Assembly: GCA_020056155.1 (NCBI GenBank)
Contig: JAGVII010000552.1
Location: 1-5,470 of the forward strand
Direction: 5' to 3'
Length of the DNA: 5,470 nucleotides
From: Afipia sp.
GTDB taxonomy: Bacteria; Pseudomonadota; Alphaproteobacteria; Rhizobiales; Xanthobacteraceae
In this document: in pieces, positions 1 to 5,470 of the stretch
Position numbering within the stretch: the stretch's first letter is position 1
Layout: each line of letters starts with the position of its first letter
Program-made: the position numbers and the translations under genes
Notes under the pieces: model-generated
Seen by the model: the letters and a program-made list of their open reading frames with translations, nothing else
Databases searched by the model: none
Told to the model about the DNA's origin: nothing

Positions 1-558
1 GACCACGGCGCCGTAGTCTTGGCGGCTGACCAGACCTTCGCCGTTGATATGAAAGATTTGCTCAGGACAGTGAGTGGCGATGGAGTCGGGGAAGGTCACC
101 TTGAGCCGGCGGCGTTTCTCGCCGTCCTCATTCCAGGGTTCGATTTCTTCGCAGTTCACACCTGGCCACGCGAAGACGAATGGCGTCATCAGGTAGTTCC
201 AGATCGCGTAGCCGCTGAAATACGCGAGATGGAGGTCGTCCCATGGCGTTTCGGGGAGGTGTCCCTGAAATGCCGACCGAGGATCGCGGCGCTCTTGAAG
301 AACCGCTCCGTGCAGCGTTTCAATGCGGGCATGGTCAGGCTGGTAGATGCTCCGCTTGTTCGGGCCGGTGAAAGGACTGTACCGGGCCGATTGAACCTTG
401 GTATCGATGGCAACGTGCACATCCTTCAAGATGTCGGGCCAGCCCTTTCTTGCCCAAAGCAGGCCCGTGATGGACATGTCCCCGCCGATCGCCTTCACTT
501 TATTCCAGCGCTCGATGCCGCCATGTGCATCAATCACAAGGTCACGAAGCTCGCTCAT
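1..558 (-). CDS. Uncharacterised protein, N-terminal 186 residues (runs off left edge)
   Basis: An open minus-strand frame runs from an ATG at 558 to position 1 with no stop, so the C-terminus lies outside the window. The protein starts MSELRDLVIDAHGGIERWNK and is rich in aromatic residues. Recognisable stretches are PWDDLHLAYFSGYAIWNYL (about residues 105-123), the acidic EEIEPWNEDGEK (about 138-149) and FPDSIATHCPEQIFHINGEG (about 157-176). No signal peptide or membrane helix is visible. It resembles conserved hypothetical proteins of about 240-250 residues found in alphaproteobacteria and actinobacteria; alternating strand-like segments could fit a LolA/LolB-like beta fold, but that is a guess. 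The start is supported by AGGTAGGGA (575-567) 8 nt upstream and by an in-frame stop at 597-595. It is divergent from the HxlR regulator and may be its target. The opposite-strand frame over the same codons lacks any family resemblance and is taken as a shadow. Function unknown. Confidence 0.8.
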   Translation of the reverse strand, partial: MSELRDLVIDAHGGIERWNKVKAIGGDMSITGLLWARKGWPDILKDVHVAIDTKVQSARYSPFTGPNKRSIYQPDHARIETLHGAVLQERRDPRSAFQGHLPETPWDDLHLAYFSGYAIWNYLMTPFVFAWPGVNCEEIEPWNEDGEKRRRLKVTFPDSIATHCPEQIFHINGEGLVSRQDYGAVV

Positions 559-641
559 GTTCACTGTCCCTACCTGCAGAATTCTGCGATGCCGTTACGA
601 TGCGGCGTTGCCGCTCCTGTCATGAGAAGGCTGGACGGCGA

Positions 642-664
642 GTCACTCTAATGATAAGAGTTAC
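642..664. promoter_or_regulatory. Imperfect 23-bp dyad in divergent promoter region, candidate operator
   Basis: GTCACTCT (642-649) and AGAGTTAC (657-664) are inverted copies matching at 7 of 8 positions, separated by a 7-nt AT-rich spacer AATGATA. The dyad lies immediately before the AAGGAGG ribosome binding site of the HxlR gene, inside the 123-bp region between two divergent genes. HxlR regulators bind as dimers to dyads of this size and are often autoregulatory and act on a divergent neighbour, so this is the best candidate operator. The spacer also holds a TAATGATA stretch that could be part of a -10 element on either strand, though no convincing -35 partner was found. Confidence 0.4.
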
Positions 665-681
665 AAGGAGGCAAGTCCTTT

Positions 682-1173
682 ATGCGATCAAAAGGCTTTG
701 ATGGAATGGCGTGTTCGATCGCCGGCGTATTGGCCGCGATTGGGGACCGCTGGGCAGTGCTGATCTTGCGAGACCTGTCACTCGGGCTCAGCAAGTACGA
801 AGACCTGCGCCGCTCGACCGGTGTGACCAATGCGACGCTGTCGGATCGGCTGAAGCACCTTGAGGACAATGAACTGATCGAGCGGCGGCGCTATCAGGTC
901 AATCCTGAGCGGCACGAATACATACTGACGCGAAAGGGCAGGGACACGATCCTGCTGACGCAGGCGCTTGCTCAGGTGGGAGACAAGTGGGCCGTCTCCG
1001 GTAATGCGGGTCCGCCCCTCAAGTTCACCAATCGAAAGACCGGGGGCGCTGTGAAACTCGCGCTGGTCGATCAGAAGACCGGTGAAACGGTTCAGGTCAA
1101 CGACCTTCAGCCGCAGGAAGGTCCCGGGGCCGACGATCTTGTCCGCTGGCGGTTGACCTATCTACGCAGATGA
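682..1173 (+). CDS. HxlR-family winged helix-turn-helix transcriptional regulator
   Basis: This 163-residue protein is a small cytoplasmic DNA-binding regulator. The N-terminal CSIAGVLAAIGDRWAVLILR (residues 11-30) is the typical HxlR opening: a conserved cysteine followed by GDRW..LILRDL. The winged helix follows, with SKYEDLRRSTGVTNATLSDR (37-56) covering the helix-turn-helix and ERRRYQVNPERHEYILTRKG (67-86) the wing. Cys11 is the only cysteine. In YodB, CatR and HypR the equivalent cysteine senses oxidants or quinones, but it is conserved in many HxlR proteins with no known redox role. After about residue 105 comes a 58-residue tail (GPPLKF...GGAVKLALVDQKTGETV...GPGADD) of the kind found in longer HxlR members. 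AAGGAGG at 665-671, 10 nt before the ATG, supports this start over Met9. It is divergent from the unknown gene on the left and lies 280 bp upstream of the importer operon, in the same direction. The effector is unknown. Confidence 0.93.
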   Translation: MRSKGFDGMACSIAGVLAAIGDRWAVLILRDLSLGLSKYEDLRRSTGVTNATLSDRLKHLEDNELIERRRYQVNPERHEYILTRKGRDTILLTQALAQVGDKWAVSGNAGPPLKFTNRKTGGAVKLALVDQKTGETVQVNDLQPQEGPGADDLVRWRLTYLRR

Positions 1174-1212
1174 GCGGTTCGTTTTCGCGCAGGCAAAGGA
1201 GTGAGGCGGGCG

Positions 1213-1256
1213 GTCTTTTGGGGCGCACTGCCGGGATGGCCGCGAGTACAAAAGAC
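1213..1256. repeat. Inverted repeat, 8-bp perfect arms with 28-nt loop
   Basis: GTCTTTTG (1213-1220) and CAAAAGAC (1249-1256) are perfect inverted copies. The 28-nt loop is GC-rich and could form short inner pairs (CGC with GCG, GCC with GGC), making a longer hairpin. It begins 40 nt after the HxlR stop codon, so it could be a transcript-end structure or mRNA stabiliser, but it lacks the downstream T-tract of an intrinsic terminator. A chance occurrence is not excluded for arms of this length. Confidence 0.3.
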
Positions 1257-1348
1257 GTGCATTGAGAAAAGATGGATTAAATTTTGTGCAATTGACCAAC
1301 TTTGTATGCAATGCGTTTGCGTGCGTCGCCGAGGCAGAAAGTTTGTAA

Positions 1349-1371
1349 ATAACGTAATTTCAATACGTTAT
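1349..1371. promoter_or_regulatory. Perfect 23-bp dyad, candidate regulator binding site
   Basis: ATAACGTA (1349-1356) and TACGTTAT (1364-1371) are exact inverted copies around a 7-nt spacer ATTTCAA. The centre lies at about -64 relative to the start site predicted from the sigma-54 promoter at 1397-1414. It could bind the activator of that promoter, although enhancer sites usually lie further upstream, or be an operator for another dimeric regulator such as the neighbouring HxlR protein. Arm and spacer lengths equal those of the dyad at 642-664, and both carry TMAC-N13-GTTA. Confidence 0.5.
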
Positions 1372-1396
1372 GCCAATTTCTGCAGCCCGCTCAGGC

Positions 1397-1414
1397 TTGG
1401 CATGAAGCTTGCGA
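1397..1414 (+). promoter_or_regulatory. Sigma-54 (RpoN) -24/-12 promoter of the importer operon
   Basis: TTGGCATGAAGCTTGCGA closely matches the RpoN consensus YTGGCACG-N4-TTGCW. The GG at 1399-1400 and the GC at 1411-1412 are separated by exactly 10 nt, the spacing this sigma factor requires. The only departures are T for C in GGCAC and G for W after TTGC. Taking 1412 as -12 places transcription start near 1424, giving a leader of about 30 nt that contains the GGAG ribosome binding site. Such promoters stay silent until an AAA+ enhancer-binding protein acts; no such gene is in the window. Confidence 0.7.
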
Positions 1415-1443
1415 TGTCTGCTCCAGCGAAGTCTCAACGGGCT

Positions 1444-1447
1444 GGAG
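1444..1447 (+). promoter_or_regulatory. Ribosome binding site fixing the binding-protein start
   Basis: GGAG lies 6 nt before the ATG at 1454. The reading frame stays open upstream to a TTG at 1409, but that codon overlaps the -12 element of the predicted promoter and precedes the predicted transcription start. It would also place 15 extra residues before a well-formed Tat signal. The site therefore favours 1454. Confidence 0.75.
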
Positions 1448-1453
1448 AACAAC

Positions 1454-3067
1454 ATGAAGCGTCGCGATTTTCTGAAGACAGTCACAGGAGCAGCCGCCGG
1501 TGCGGCAATACCGGGTCCGGCGATCTGGTCTGCCGCCAAGGCGGATGCGCGATCTGAATCGTTGCTGATCGTTTCCGAAAGCGGTCCGAACAATCTCGAC
1601 ATTCACGGCGTGGGCACCAACGTGCCGGGCTATGAGGTGTCGTGGAATTGCTACGACCGTCTCATCACCCATGAGATGAAAACCGGCGCCAACGGCGTGC
1701 CTTACTACGACCGCGACAAGTTCAAGCCCGAACTTGCCGAGGACATGAACGTCGGCGACATGTCGGTAACGTTCAAGCTGAAGAAGAAGGCGACCTTTCA
1801 CGACGGCGCGCCGGTGACGGCGCAGGACGTCAAATGGTCGCTCGATCGTGCGGTCAGCGTTGGCGGGTTTCCGACATTCCAGATGGCCGCCGGATCGCTG
1901 ACCAAGCCGGAGCAGTTCGTCGTTGTGGACGACAATACGGTGCGCATTGATTTCGCGAGGAAGGATCGTCTGACGATACCCGATCTTGCGGTTATCGTTC
2001 CCTGCATCGTCAATTCCGGACTGGTGAAGAAAAGCGCCACCGAGAAGGACCCTTGGGGCCTCGAATACACCAAGCAGAATACGGCGGGATCCGGCGCCTA
2101 TCAGGTCAAGAGCTGGACGGCCGGCACCGAAGTGGTGATGGAGCGTAACGACAAGTGGGTTGGCGGACCGCTTCCCAAGATCAAGCGCGTGATCTGGCGC
2201 ATGGTGCCGCAGTCTGGCAACCGCCGTGCGCTGCTCGAGCGTGGCGATGCCGACATCTCCTATGATCTGCCGAACAAGGATTTTGTCGAGCTGAAGAATT
2301 CCGGAAAGCTCAACATCGTGTCCACGCCCTATTCGAATGGCGTGCAGTACATCGGCATGAACGTCAAGAATCCACCGTTCGACAATCCGAAGGTCCGTCA
2401 GGCGGTGGCATATGCACTGCCGTATCAGAAGATCATGGACGCCGTGTTGTTCGGTCTCGCCACGCCGATGTTCGGTGGAAATGGACCGACCGAAGTGGCG
2501 TGGCCGCAGCCGCACAAATACAATACCGACATCGCCAAAGCCAAGGCATTGCTTGCGGAGGCTGGGTATCCCAATGGCTTTGAAACCACGCTGTCGTTCG
2601 ACCTTGGTTTTGCCGGTGTCAACGAGCCGCTGTGCATCCTCGTGCAGGAGAGCCTTGGTCAGATCGGCATCAAGGCCACCATCAACAAAATTCCTGGCGC
2701 CAACTGGCGTACCGAACTGAACAAGAAGGTACTGCCACTTTATACCAACGTGTTCTCCGGCTGGCTCGACTATCCGGAATACTTCTTCATCTGGTGCTAC
2801 AGCGGCAAGAACTCTGTCTTCAACACCATGAGCTATCAGTCCAAGGAAATGGACGGATTCATCGATGGGGCTGTGACAGCAGCCGCGATTGGCGACAAGG
2901 CCAACTACGACAAGGACGTGAAGGGCTTTGTCGATCTCGCCTACGCGGACATTCCGCGCATTCCGCTGTATCAGCCCTACGTCAACGTCGCGATGCAGAA
3001 GAACATCTCAGGCTATCAGTACTGGTTCCATCGCCGGCTCGACTACCGCGCCTTGTCGAAAGCGTAA
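1454..3067 (+). CDS. Peptide-type ABC importer, periplasmic solute-binding protein (SBP_bac_5 family)
   Basis: This 537-residue protein is the ligand-capturing part of a Dpp/Opp-type importer. The N-terminus MKRRDFLKTVTGAAAGAAIP is a twin-arginine (Tat) signal, with the RRDFLK motif, a weakly hydrophobic stretch and a probable signal-peptidase site after AKA at about residue 30. It is therefore predicted to fold in the cytoplasm before export. Family 5 hallmarks follow: FHDGAPVTAQDVKWSLDRA (115-133), GAYQVKSW (214-221), NPKVRQAVAYALPYQKIMDA (311-330) and AKALLAEAGYPNGFE (363-377). The length is normal for the family. Family members bind di- and oligopeptides but also nickel, opines, sugars, antibiotics and other small molecules, so the ligand cannot be named. 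An 18-nt gap and a GGGAG site lead to the permease gene, indicating a single operon expressed from the sigma-54-type promoter upstream. Confidence 0.95.
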   Translation: MKRRDFLKTVTGAAAGAAIPGPAIWSAAKADARSESLLIVSESGPNNLDIHGVGTNVPGYEVSWNCYDRLITHEMKTGANGVPYYDRDKFKPELAEDMNVGDMSVTFKLKKKATFHDGAPVTAQDVKWSLDRAVSVGGFPTFQMAAGSLTKPEQFVVVDDNTVRIDFARKDRLTIPDLAVIVPCIVNSGLVKKSATEKDPWGLEYTKQNTAGSGAYQVKSWTAGTEVVMERNDKWVGGPLPKIKRVIWRMVPQSGNRRALLERGDADISYDLPNKDFVELKNSGKLNIVSTPYSNGVQYIGMNVKNPPFDNPKVRQAVAYALPYQKIMDAVLFGLATPMFGGNGPTEVAWPQPHKYNTDIAKAKALLAEAGYPNGFETTLSFDLGFAGVNEPLCILVQESLGQIGIKATINKIPGANWRTELNKKVLPLYTNVFSGWLDYPEYFFIWCYSGKNSVFNTMSYQSKEMDGFIDGAVTAAAIGDKANYDKDVKGFVDLAYADIPRIPLYQPYVNVAMQKNISGYQYWFHRRLDYRALSKA

Positions 3068-3085
3068 CAGGGGCGGGAGCGCATC

Positions 3086-4099
3086 ATGCTCGGCATGATT
3101 GGAAAAAGACTGGCGTTCGCGATCCCGAGCTTGATCGGGGTCGTGATCGTCACGTTTCTCCTGACGCGCGCGTTGCCGGGCGATCCGGCTGCCTATTTTG
3201 CGGGGCCTGCGGCGACAAAGGAGGCCATCGAGCAGATTCGCAAGCAACTTGGACTCGACAAGCCCTTGGTCGAGCAATTCGTTCGCTACACCGTGGACCT
3301 GTCGAAAGGGGATTTCGGCAATTCGCTGACCACCGGCCAGCCGGTGGCGACGGAAATCCGCAATCGCCTGCCAGCATCGGCCGAGCTGACGCTGACCGGA
3401 CTTCTGATTGCCATCGTCATTGCCATTCCGCTCGGAATTCTCGCTGCGACCCGGCCCGGATCGTGGATCGACCATCTCTGCCGGATACTGACCACGGCGG
3501 GTGTGTCTCTGCCGGTATTCTTCACCGGCCTGGTGCTTGTCTACGTTTTCTATTTCAAGCTGGGCTGGTCACCCGCGCCGCTCGGGCGGCTGGATGTGTT
3601 CGCAAGCGCGCCGCCGGCTGTCACCGGCTTCTATCTGATCGACAGCCTGATCGCGCGGAATTTCGAGACGTTCCGTTCGGCATTCAGCCAGCTCATTCTG
3701 CCGGCGTTGGCGCTGGCCATATTCTCGCTGGCGCCGATTGCCCGCATGACCCGCGCCTCAATGCTGGCGGTGCTCGCATCGGATTTCGTGCGCACGGCGC
3801 GCGCCAGCGGATTGTCGCCGGCCAAGGTGATCGTCACCTACGCGTTTCGCAATGCCATGCTGCCGGTCATCACGACGCTGAGCATGGTGTTCTCGTTCCT
3901 GCTCGGCGCCAATGTACTGGTCGAGAAGGTGTTTGCGTGGCCCGGCATCGGATCGTACGCAGTTGAAGCGTTGATTTCATCCGACTTTGCGCCGGTGCAG
4001 GGCTTCGTGCTGACCATGGCGGTGATGTACGTCATGCTCAATCTGATTATCGACATTCTCTATGGCGTCATCGACCCGCGCGTGAGGTTGGAAGGATGA
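3086..4099 (+). CDS. Peptide-type ABC importer, DppB/OppB-type permease
   Basis: This 337-residue inner-membrane protein is one of the two channel subunits. It has the classic order of the DppB type: an N-terminal helix (about residues 9-29) ending in LTRALPGDP (26-34), a periplasmic segment with LGLDKPLVEQFVRY (55-68) and GDFGNSLTTGQPV (75-87), then five more helices (about 101-122, 134-158, 203-222, 258-280, 305-327). The cytoplasmic EAA loop that contacts the ATPase is TARASGLSPAKVIVTYAFRN (237-256) followed by AMLPVI. FAWPGIGSYAVEAL (283-296) and the ending VIDPRVRLEG are also characteristic. GGGAG (3075-3079) lies 6 nt before this ATG; a second in-frame ATG at 3095 is possible but less well spaced. 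Its stop overlaps the next start in ATGA, indicating translational coupling and 1:1 production with the partner permease. Substrate unknown. Confidence 0.96.
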   Translation: MLGMIGKRLAFAIPSLIGVVIVTFLLTRALPGDPAAYFAGPAATKEAIEQIRKQLGLDKPLVEQFVRYTVDLSKGDFGNSLTTGQPVATEIRNRLPASAELTLTGLLIAIVIAIPLGILAATRPGSWIDHLCRILTTAGVSLPVFFTGLVLVYVFYFKLGWSPAPLGRLDVFASAPPAVTGFYLIDSLIARNFETFRSAFSQLILPALALAIFSLAPIARMTRASMLAVLASDFVRTARASGLSPAKVIVTYAFRNAMLPVITTLSMVFSFLLGANVLVEKVFAWPGIGSYAVEALISSDFAPVQGFVLTMAVMYVMLNLIIDILYGVIDPRVRLEG

Positions 4100-4995
4100 G
4101 CACCGTCGCACCAGCTGCCGATACAGCCACAGCGCCCCATGCATCGGGTTTCAGGGCGACGCTGCAGCATGCGCGCTACATTCTCGGCGAAAATCTCGTC
4201 ACGGCGTTTGCATTCGGGCTTCTCGTCCTCATTGTTTTCGCCGCGGTGTTTGGCCCGTGGATCGTGCCCTACGATCCCCTGGCCAGCGATACGGCGCAGG
4301 CCTTGAAGCCTCCATCGGTGGCGCACTGGTTCGGGACGGACCAGCTTGGCCGGGACATTCTGAGCCGTGTCGTGGTCGCGACCCGGCTGGATCTCTTTAT
4401 CGCCGCCGCCTCGGTGGTACTGGTGTTCTTCATGGGAGGTATCGCCGGCATTGCGGCGGGTTACTTCGGAGGCTGGACCGACCGCATTGTTGGCCGCATC
4501 GCCGACACCATCATGGCGTTTCCGCTGTTCGTGCTGGCGATGGGCATTGTTGCCGCACTCGGCAACACTGTGCAGAACATCATTATCGCCACCGCGATTG
4601 TGAACTTTCCGCTTTATGTGCGTGTCGCGCGCGCCGAGGCGAACGTTCGCCGGGATGCCGGCTTCGTGCAGGCGGCGAGGCTGTCCGGCAACAGCGAGTA
4701 TCGCATTCTGCTCGGGCACATTCTGCCGAACATCATGCCGATCATGATCGTGCAGATGTCGCTGACGATGGGCTATGCCATTCTCAATGCGGCGGGGTTG
4801 TCTTTCATCGGCCTTGGCGTGCGTCCGCCGACGGCGGAGTGGGGGATCATGGTTGCGGAGGGGGCGACCTTCATGGTCTCGGGCGAATGGTGGATCGCGT
4901 TCTTTCCCGGGCTGGCGCTGATGATCGCTGTGTTTTGTTTCAATCTGCTCGGCGACGGATTGCGTGACATCGTCGACCCACAGCGGAGGACGTAA
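4096..4995 (+). CDS. Peptide-type ABC importer, DppC/OppC-type permease
   Basis: This 299-residue inner-membrane protein is the second channel subunit and should pair with the DppB-type protein encoded just before it. A cytoplasmic N-terminal tail of about 33 residues precedes the first helix (about 34-56). Next come PYDPLASDTAQALKPPS (58-74) and the DppC hallmark HWFGTDQLGRD (77-87). Further helices follow at about 100-123, 136-155, 158-176, 214-234 and 266-287. The EAA loop is QAARLSGNSEYRILLGHILP (192-211) with NIMP after it. LSFIGLGVRPPTAEWG (235-250) and LLGDGLRDIVDPQ (284-296) are typical of the family and look intact. The start overlaps the upstream stop by 4 nt (ATGA), with GGAAGG at 4090-4095 directly before it. 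A single base separates its TAA from the ATPase ATG. Confidence 0.96.
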   Translation: MSTVAPAADTATAPHASGFRATLQHARYILGENLVTAFAFGLLVLIVFAAVFGPWIVPYDPLASDTAQALKPPSVAHWFGTDQLGRDILSRVVVATRLDLFIAAASVVLVFFMGGIAGIAAGYFGGWTDRIVGRIADTIMAFPLFVLAMGIVAALGNTVQNIIIATAIVNFPLYVRVARAEANVRRDAGFVQAARLSGNSEYRILLGHILPNIMPIMIVQMSLTMGYAILNAAGLSFIGLGVRPPTAEWGIMVAEGATFMVSGEWWIAFFPGLALMIAVFCFNLLGDGLRDIVDPQRRT

Positions 4996-4996
4996 G

Positions 4997-5470
4997 ATGA
5001 CGGCGAAGCCGCTGCTCGACGTCACCGATCTTACCGTAGAGTTCGCGACCCGGCGGGGAATCGTGCAGGCGGTGAAGCACGTGAATATCTCGCTCGCCAA
5101 GGGTGAAACGCTTGGCATCGTCGGGGAGTCCGGTTCCGGAAAGTCCGTAACATCCTATGCGGTGATGCGCATTCTCGACCGGGCCGGAAAGATCGCGGAC
5201 GGGTCGATCATGTTTTCCGGCATCGATGTCAAGAACGCCTCTGAGTCGGAGATGCGCGACCTGCGAGGCCGCGAAATTTCGATGATCTTCCAGAATCCAC
5301 GAGCGGCGCTAAATCCGATCCGCAAGGTCGGTGATCAGATCGAGGATGTGTTGCGCCAACATGTCCAGTCCACGTCTAACGATCGTGGTGAGAAGGCAAT
5401 CGAGGCGCTTGAACAGGTCAGGATTGCCCGGCCCCGCGAACGCTATCACGCCTATCCGTTTGAACTGTCC
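4997..5470 (+). CDS. Peptide-type ABC importer, DppD/OppD-type ATPase, N-terminal 158 residues
   Basis: This is the start of a cytoplasmic ATP-hydrolysing subunit. Visible features are the opening strand LLDVTDLTVEFATRRGIVQA (6-25), the Walker A loop GESGSGKS (43-50), the Q-loop MIFQNPRAALNP (96-107, Gln99) and AYPFELS (152-158), the first residues of the LSGG signature, where the window ends. Walker B, the switch histidine and the C-terminal oligopeptide-transporter extension are therefore not seen. DppD-type proteins are usually about 320-340 residues, so roughly half is present; a fused double-ATPase of the GsiA kind cannot be excluded. GGAGGA (4985-4990), 6 nt before the ATG and inside the end of the DppC gene, supports the start. 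It works with the two permeases upstream and probably with a DppF-type partner further right. Confidence 0.95.
   Translation, partial: MTAKPLLDVTDLTVEFATRRGIVQAVKHVNISLAKGETLGIVGESGSGKSVTSYAVMRILDRAGKIADGSIMFSGIDVKNASESEMRDLRGREISMIFQNPRAALNPIRKVGDQIEDVLRQHVQSTSNDRGEKAIEALEQVRIARPRERYHAYPFELS

Larger units (their letters stand above)
1174..1453. other. Non-coding regulatory region between HxlR gene and importer operon
   Basis: No convincing gene lies here; the short frames that cross it have no family resemblance and overlap the binding-protein gene in other frames. By hand count, 1261-1380 is only about 37% GC, much lower than the flanking genes. From left to right it contains a stem-loop (1213-1256), two related TTTGT-GCAAT elements (1283-1312), a perfect 8-7-8 dyad (1349-1371), a sigma-54-type promoter (1397-1414) and the binding-protein ribosome binding site (GGAG, 1444-1447). 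No T-run follows the stem-loop, so no clear Rho-independent terminator for the HxlR gene was identified. Confidence 0.75.

Noticed and set aside
19..651. Plus-strand open frame of 210 codons
   Set aside because: It lies codon-for-codon opposite the minus-strand gene at 558-1, starts at a TTG with no ribosome binding site, and shows no recognisable motif, whereas the minus strand gives a coherent protein with a suitable start region.
1213..1256. Stem-loop as Rho-independent terminator of the HxlR gene
   Set aside because: No T-run follows the stem and the loop is long; kept only as an inverted repeat.
1343..1371. Possible sigma-70 promoter TTGTAA-N17-CGTTAT
   Set aside because: The -10 hexamer matches the consensus at only three of six positions and lies within the dyad arm; the sigma-54-type element downstream is a far better match.
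1201..1557. Plus-strand open frame of 118 codons in the intergenic region
   Set aside because: It overlaps the promoter elements and the first 100 bases of the binding-protein gene in another frame, and has no recognisable motif. The GGAG before it is not enough support.
1391..2515. Minus-strand open frame of 374 codons
   Set aside because: It is antisense to the binding-protein gene. It is rich in His, Arg and Leu, as expected from reading a GC-rich gene backwards, and crosses the promoter region; no family signal.
2632..3966. Plus-strand open frame of 444 codons
   Set aside because: It is an out-of-frame reading across the end of the binding-protein gene and most of the DppB-type permease, both of which have clear family motifs in their own frames. 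Low-complexity Arg/Gly/His-rich translation.
4060..5118. Minus-strand open frame of 352 codons
   Set aside because: It is antisense to the whole DppC-type gene and the start of the ATPase gene. Arg/His/Asn-rich composition and lack of motifs mark it as a codon-bias shadow.

Overview
The window comes from a moderately GC-rich genome. The ATGA-coupled operon genes, the Tat-exported peptide-type binding protein and the protein styles suggest an alphaproteobacterium, most likely Hyphomicrobiales of the Bradyrhizobium/Afipia/Rhodopseudomonas kind. That assignment rests on general resemblance only; no rRNA or marker gene is present.

Layout. (1) Positions 1-558, minus strand: the first 186 codons of an uncharacterised protein that runs off the left edge. 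(2) Positions 559-681: a divergent intergenic region with an imperfect 23-bp dyad directly before the next ribosome binding site. (3) Positions 682-1173, plus strand: an HxlR-family winged-helix regulator. (4) Positions 1174-1453: a 280-bp non-coding region, AT-rich in its middle, holding a stem-loop, a perfect 8-7-8 dyad and a strong match to a sigma-54 (-24/-12) promoter. (5) Positions 1454-5470, plus strand: four tightly packed genes of a dipeptide/oligopeptide-type (PepT/Dpp/Opp family) ABC importer. They are a Tat-signalled solute-binding protein, a DppB-type permease, a DppC-type permease and the first 158 residues of a DppD-type ATPase. The window ends just inside the ATPase signature motif; a second ATPase (DppF-type) would be expected to the right but is not visible.

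How it works together. The binding protein captures a peptide-like or other small ligand in the periplasm, the two six-helix permeases form the channel, and the ATPase powers import. The substrate cannot be read from sequence. The sigma-54 promoter puts the predicted transcription start about 30 nt before the binding-protein ATG. This suggests the importer is switched on by an AAA+ enhancer-binding activator encoded elsewhere, perhaps in response to nitrogen or carbon status. The HxlR regulator probably controls itself and the divergent gene. The two dyads share arm length and spacer length and a TMAC-N13-GTTA core, so it may also act on the importer promoter, but this is a hypothesis.

The coding content is ordinary: no mobile element, CRISPR, tRNA or rRNA was seen. 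The parts most worth a second look are regulatory.
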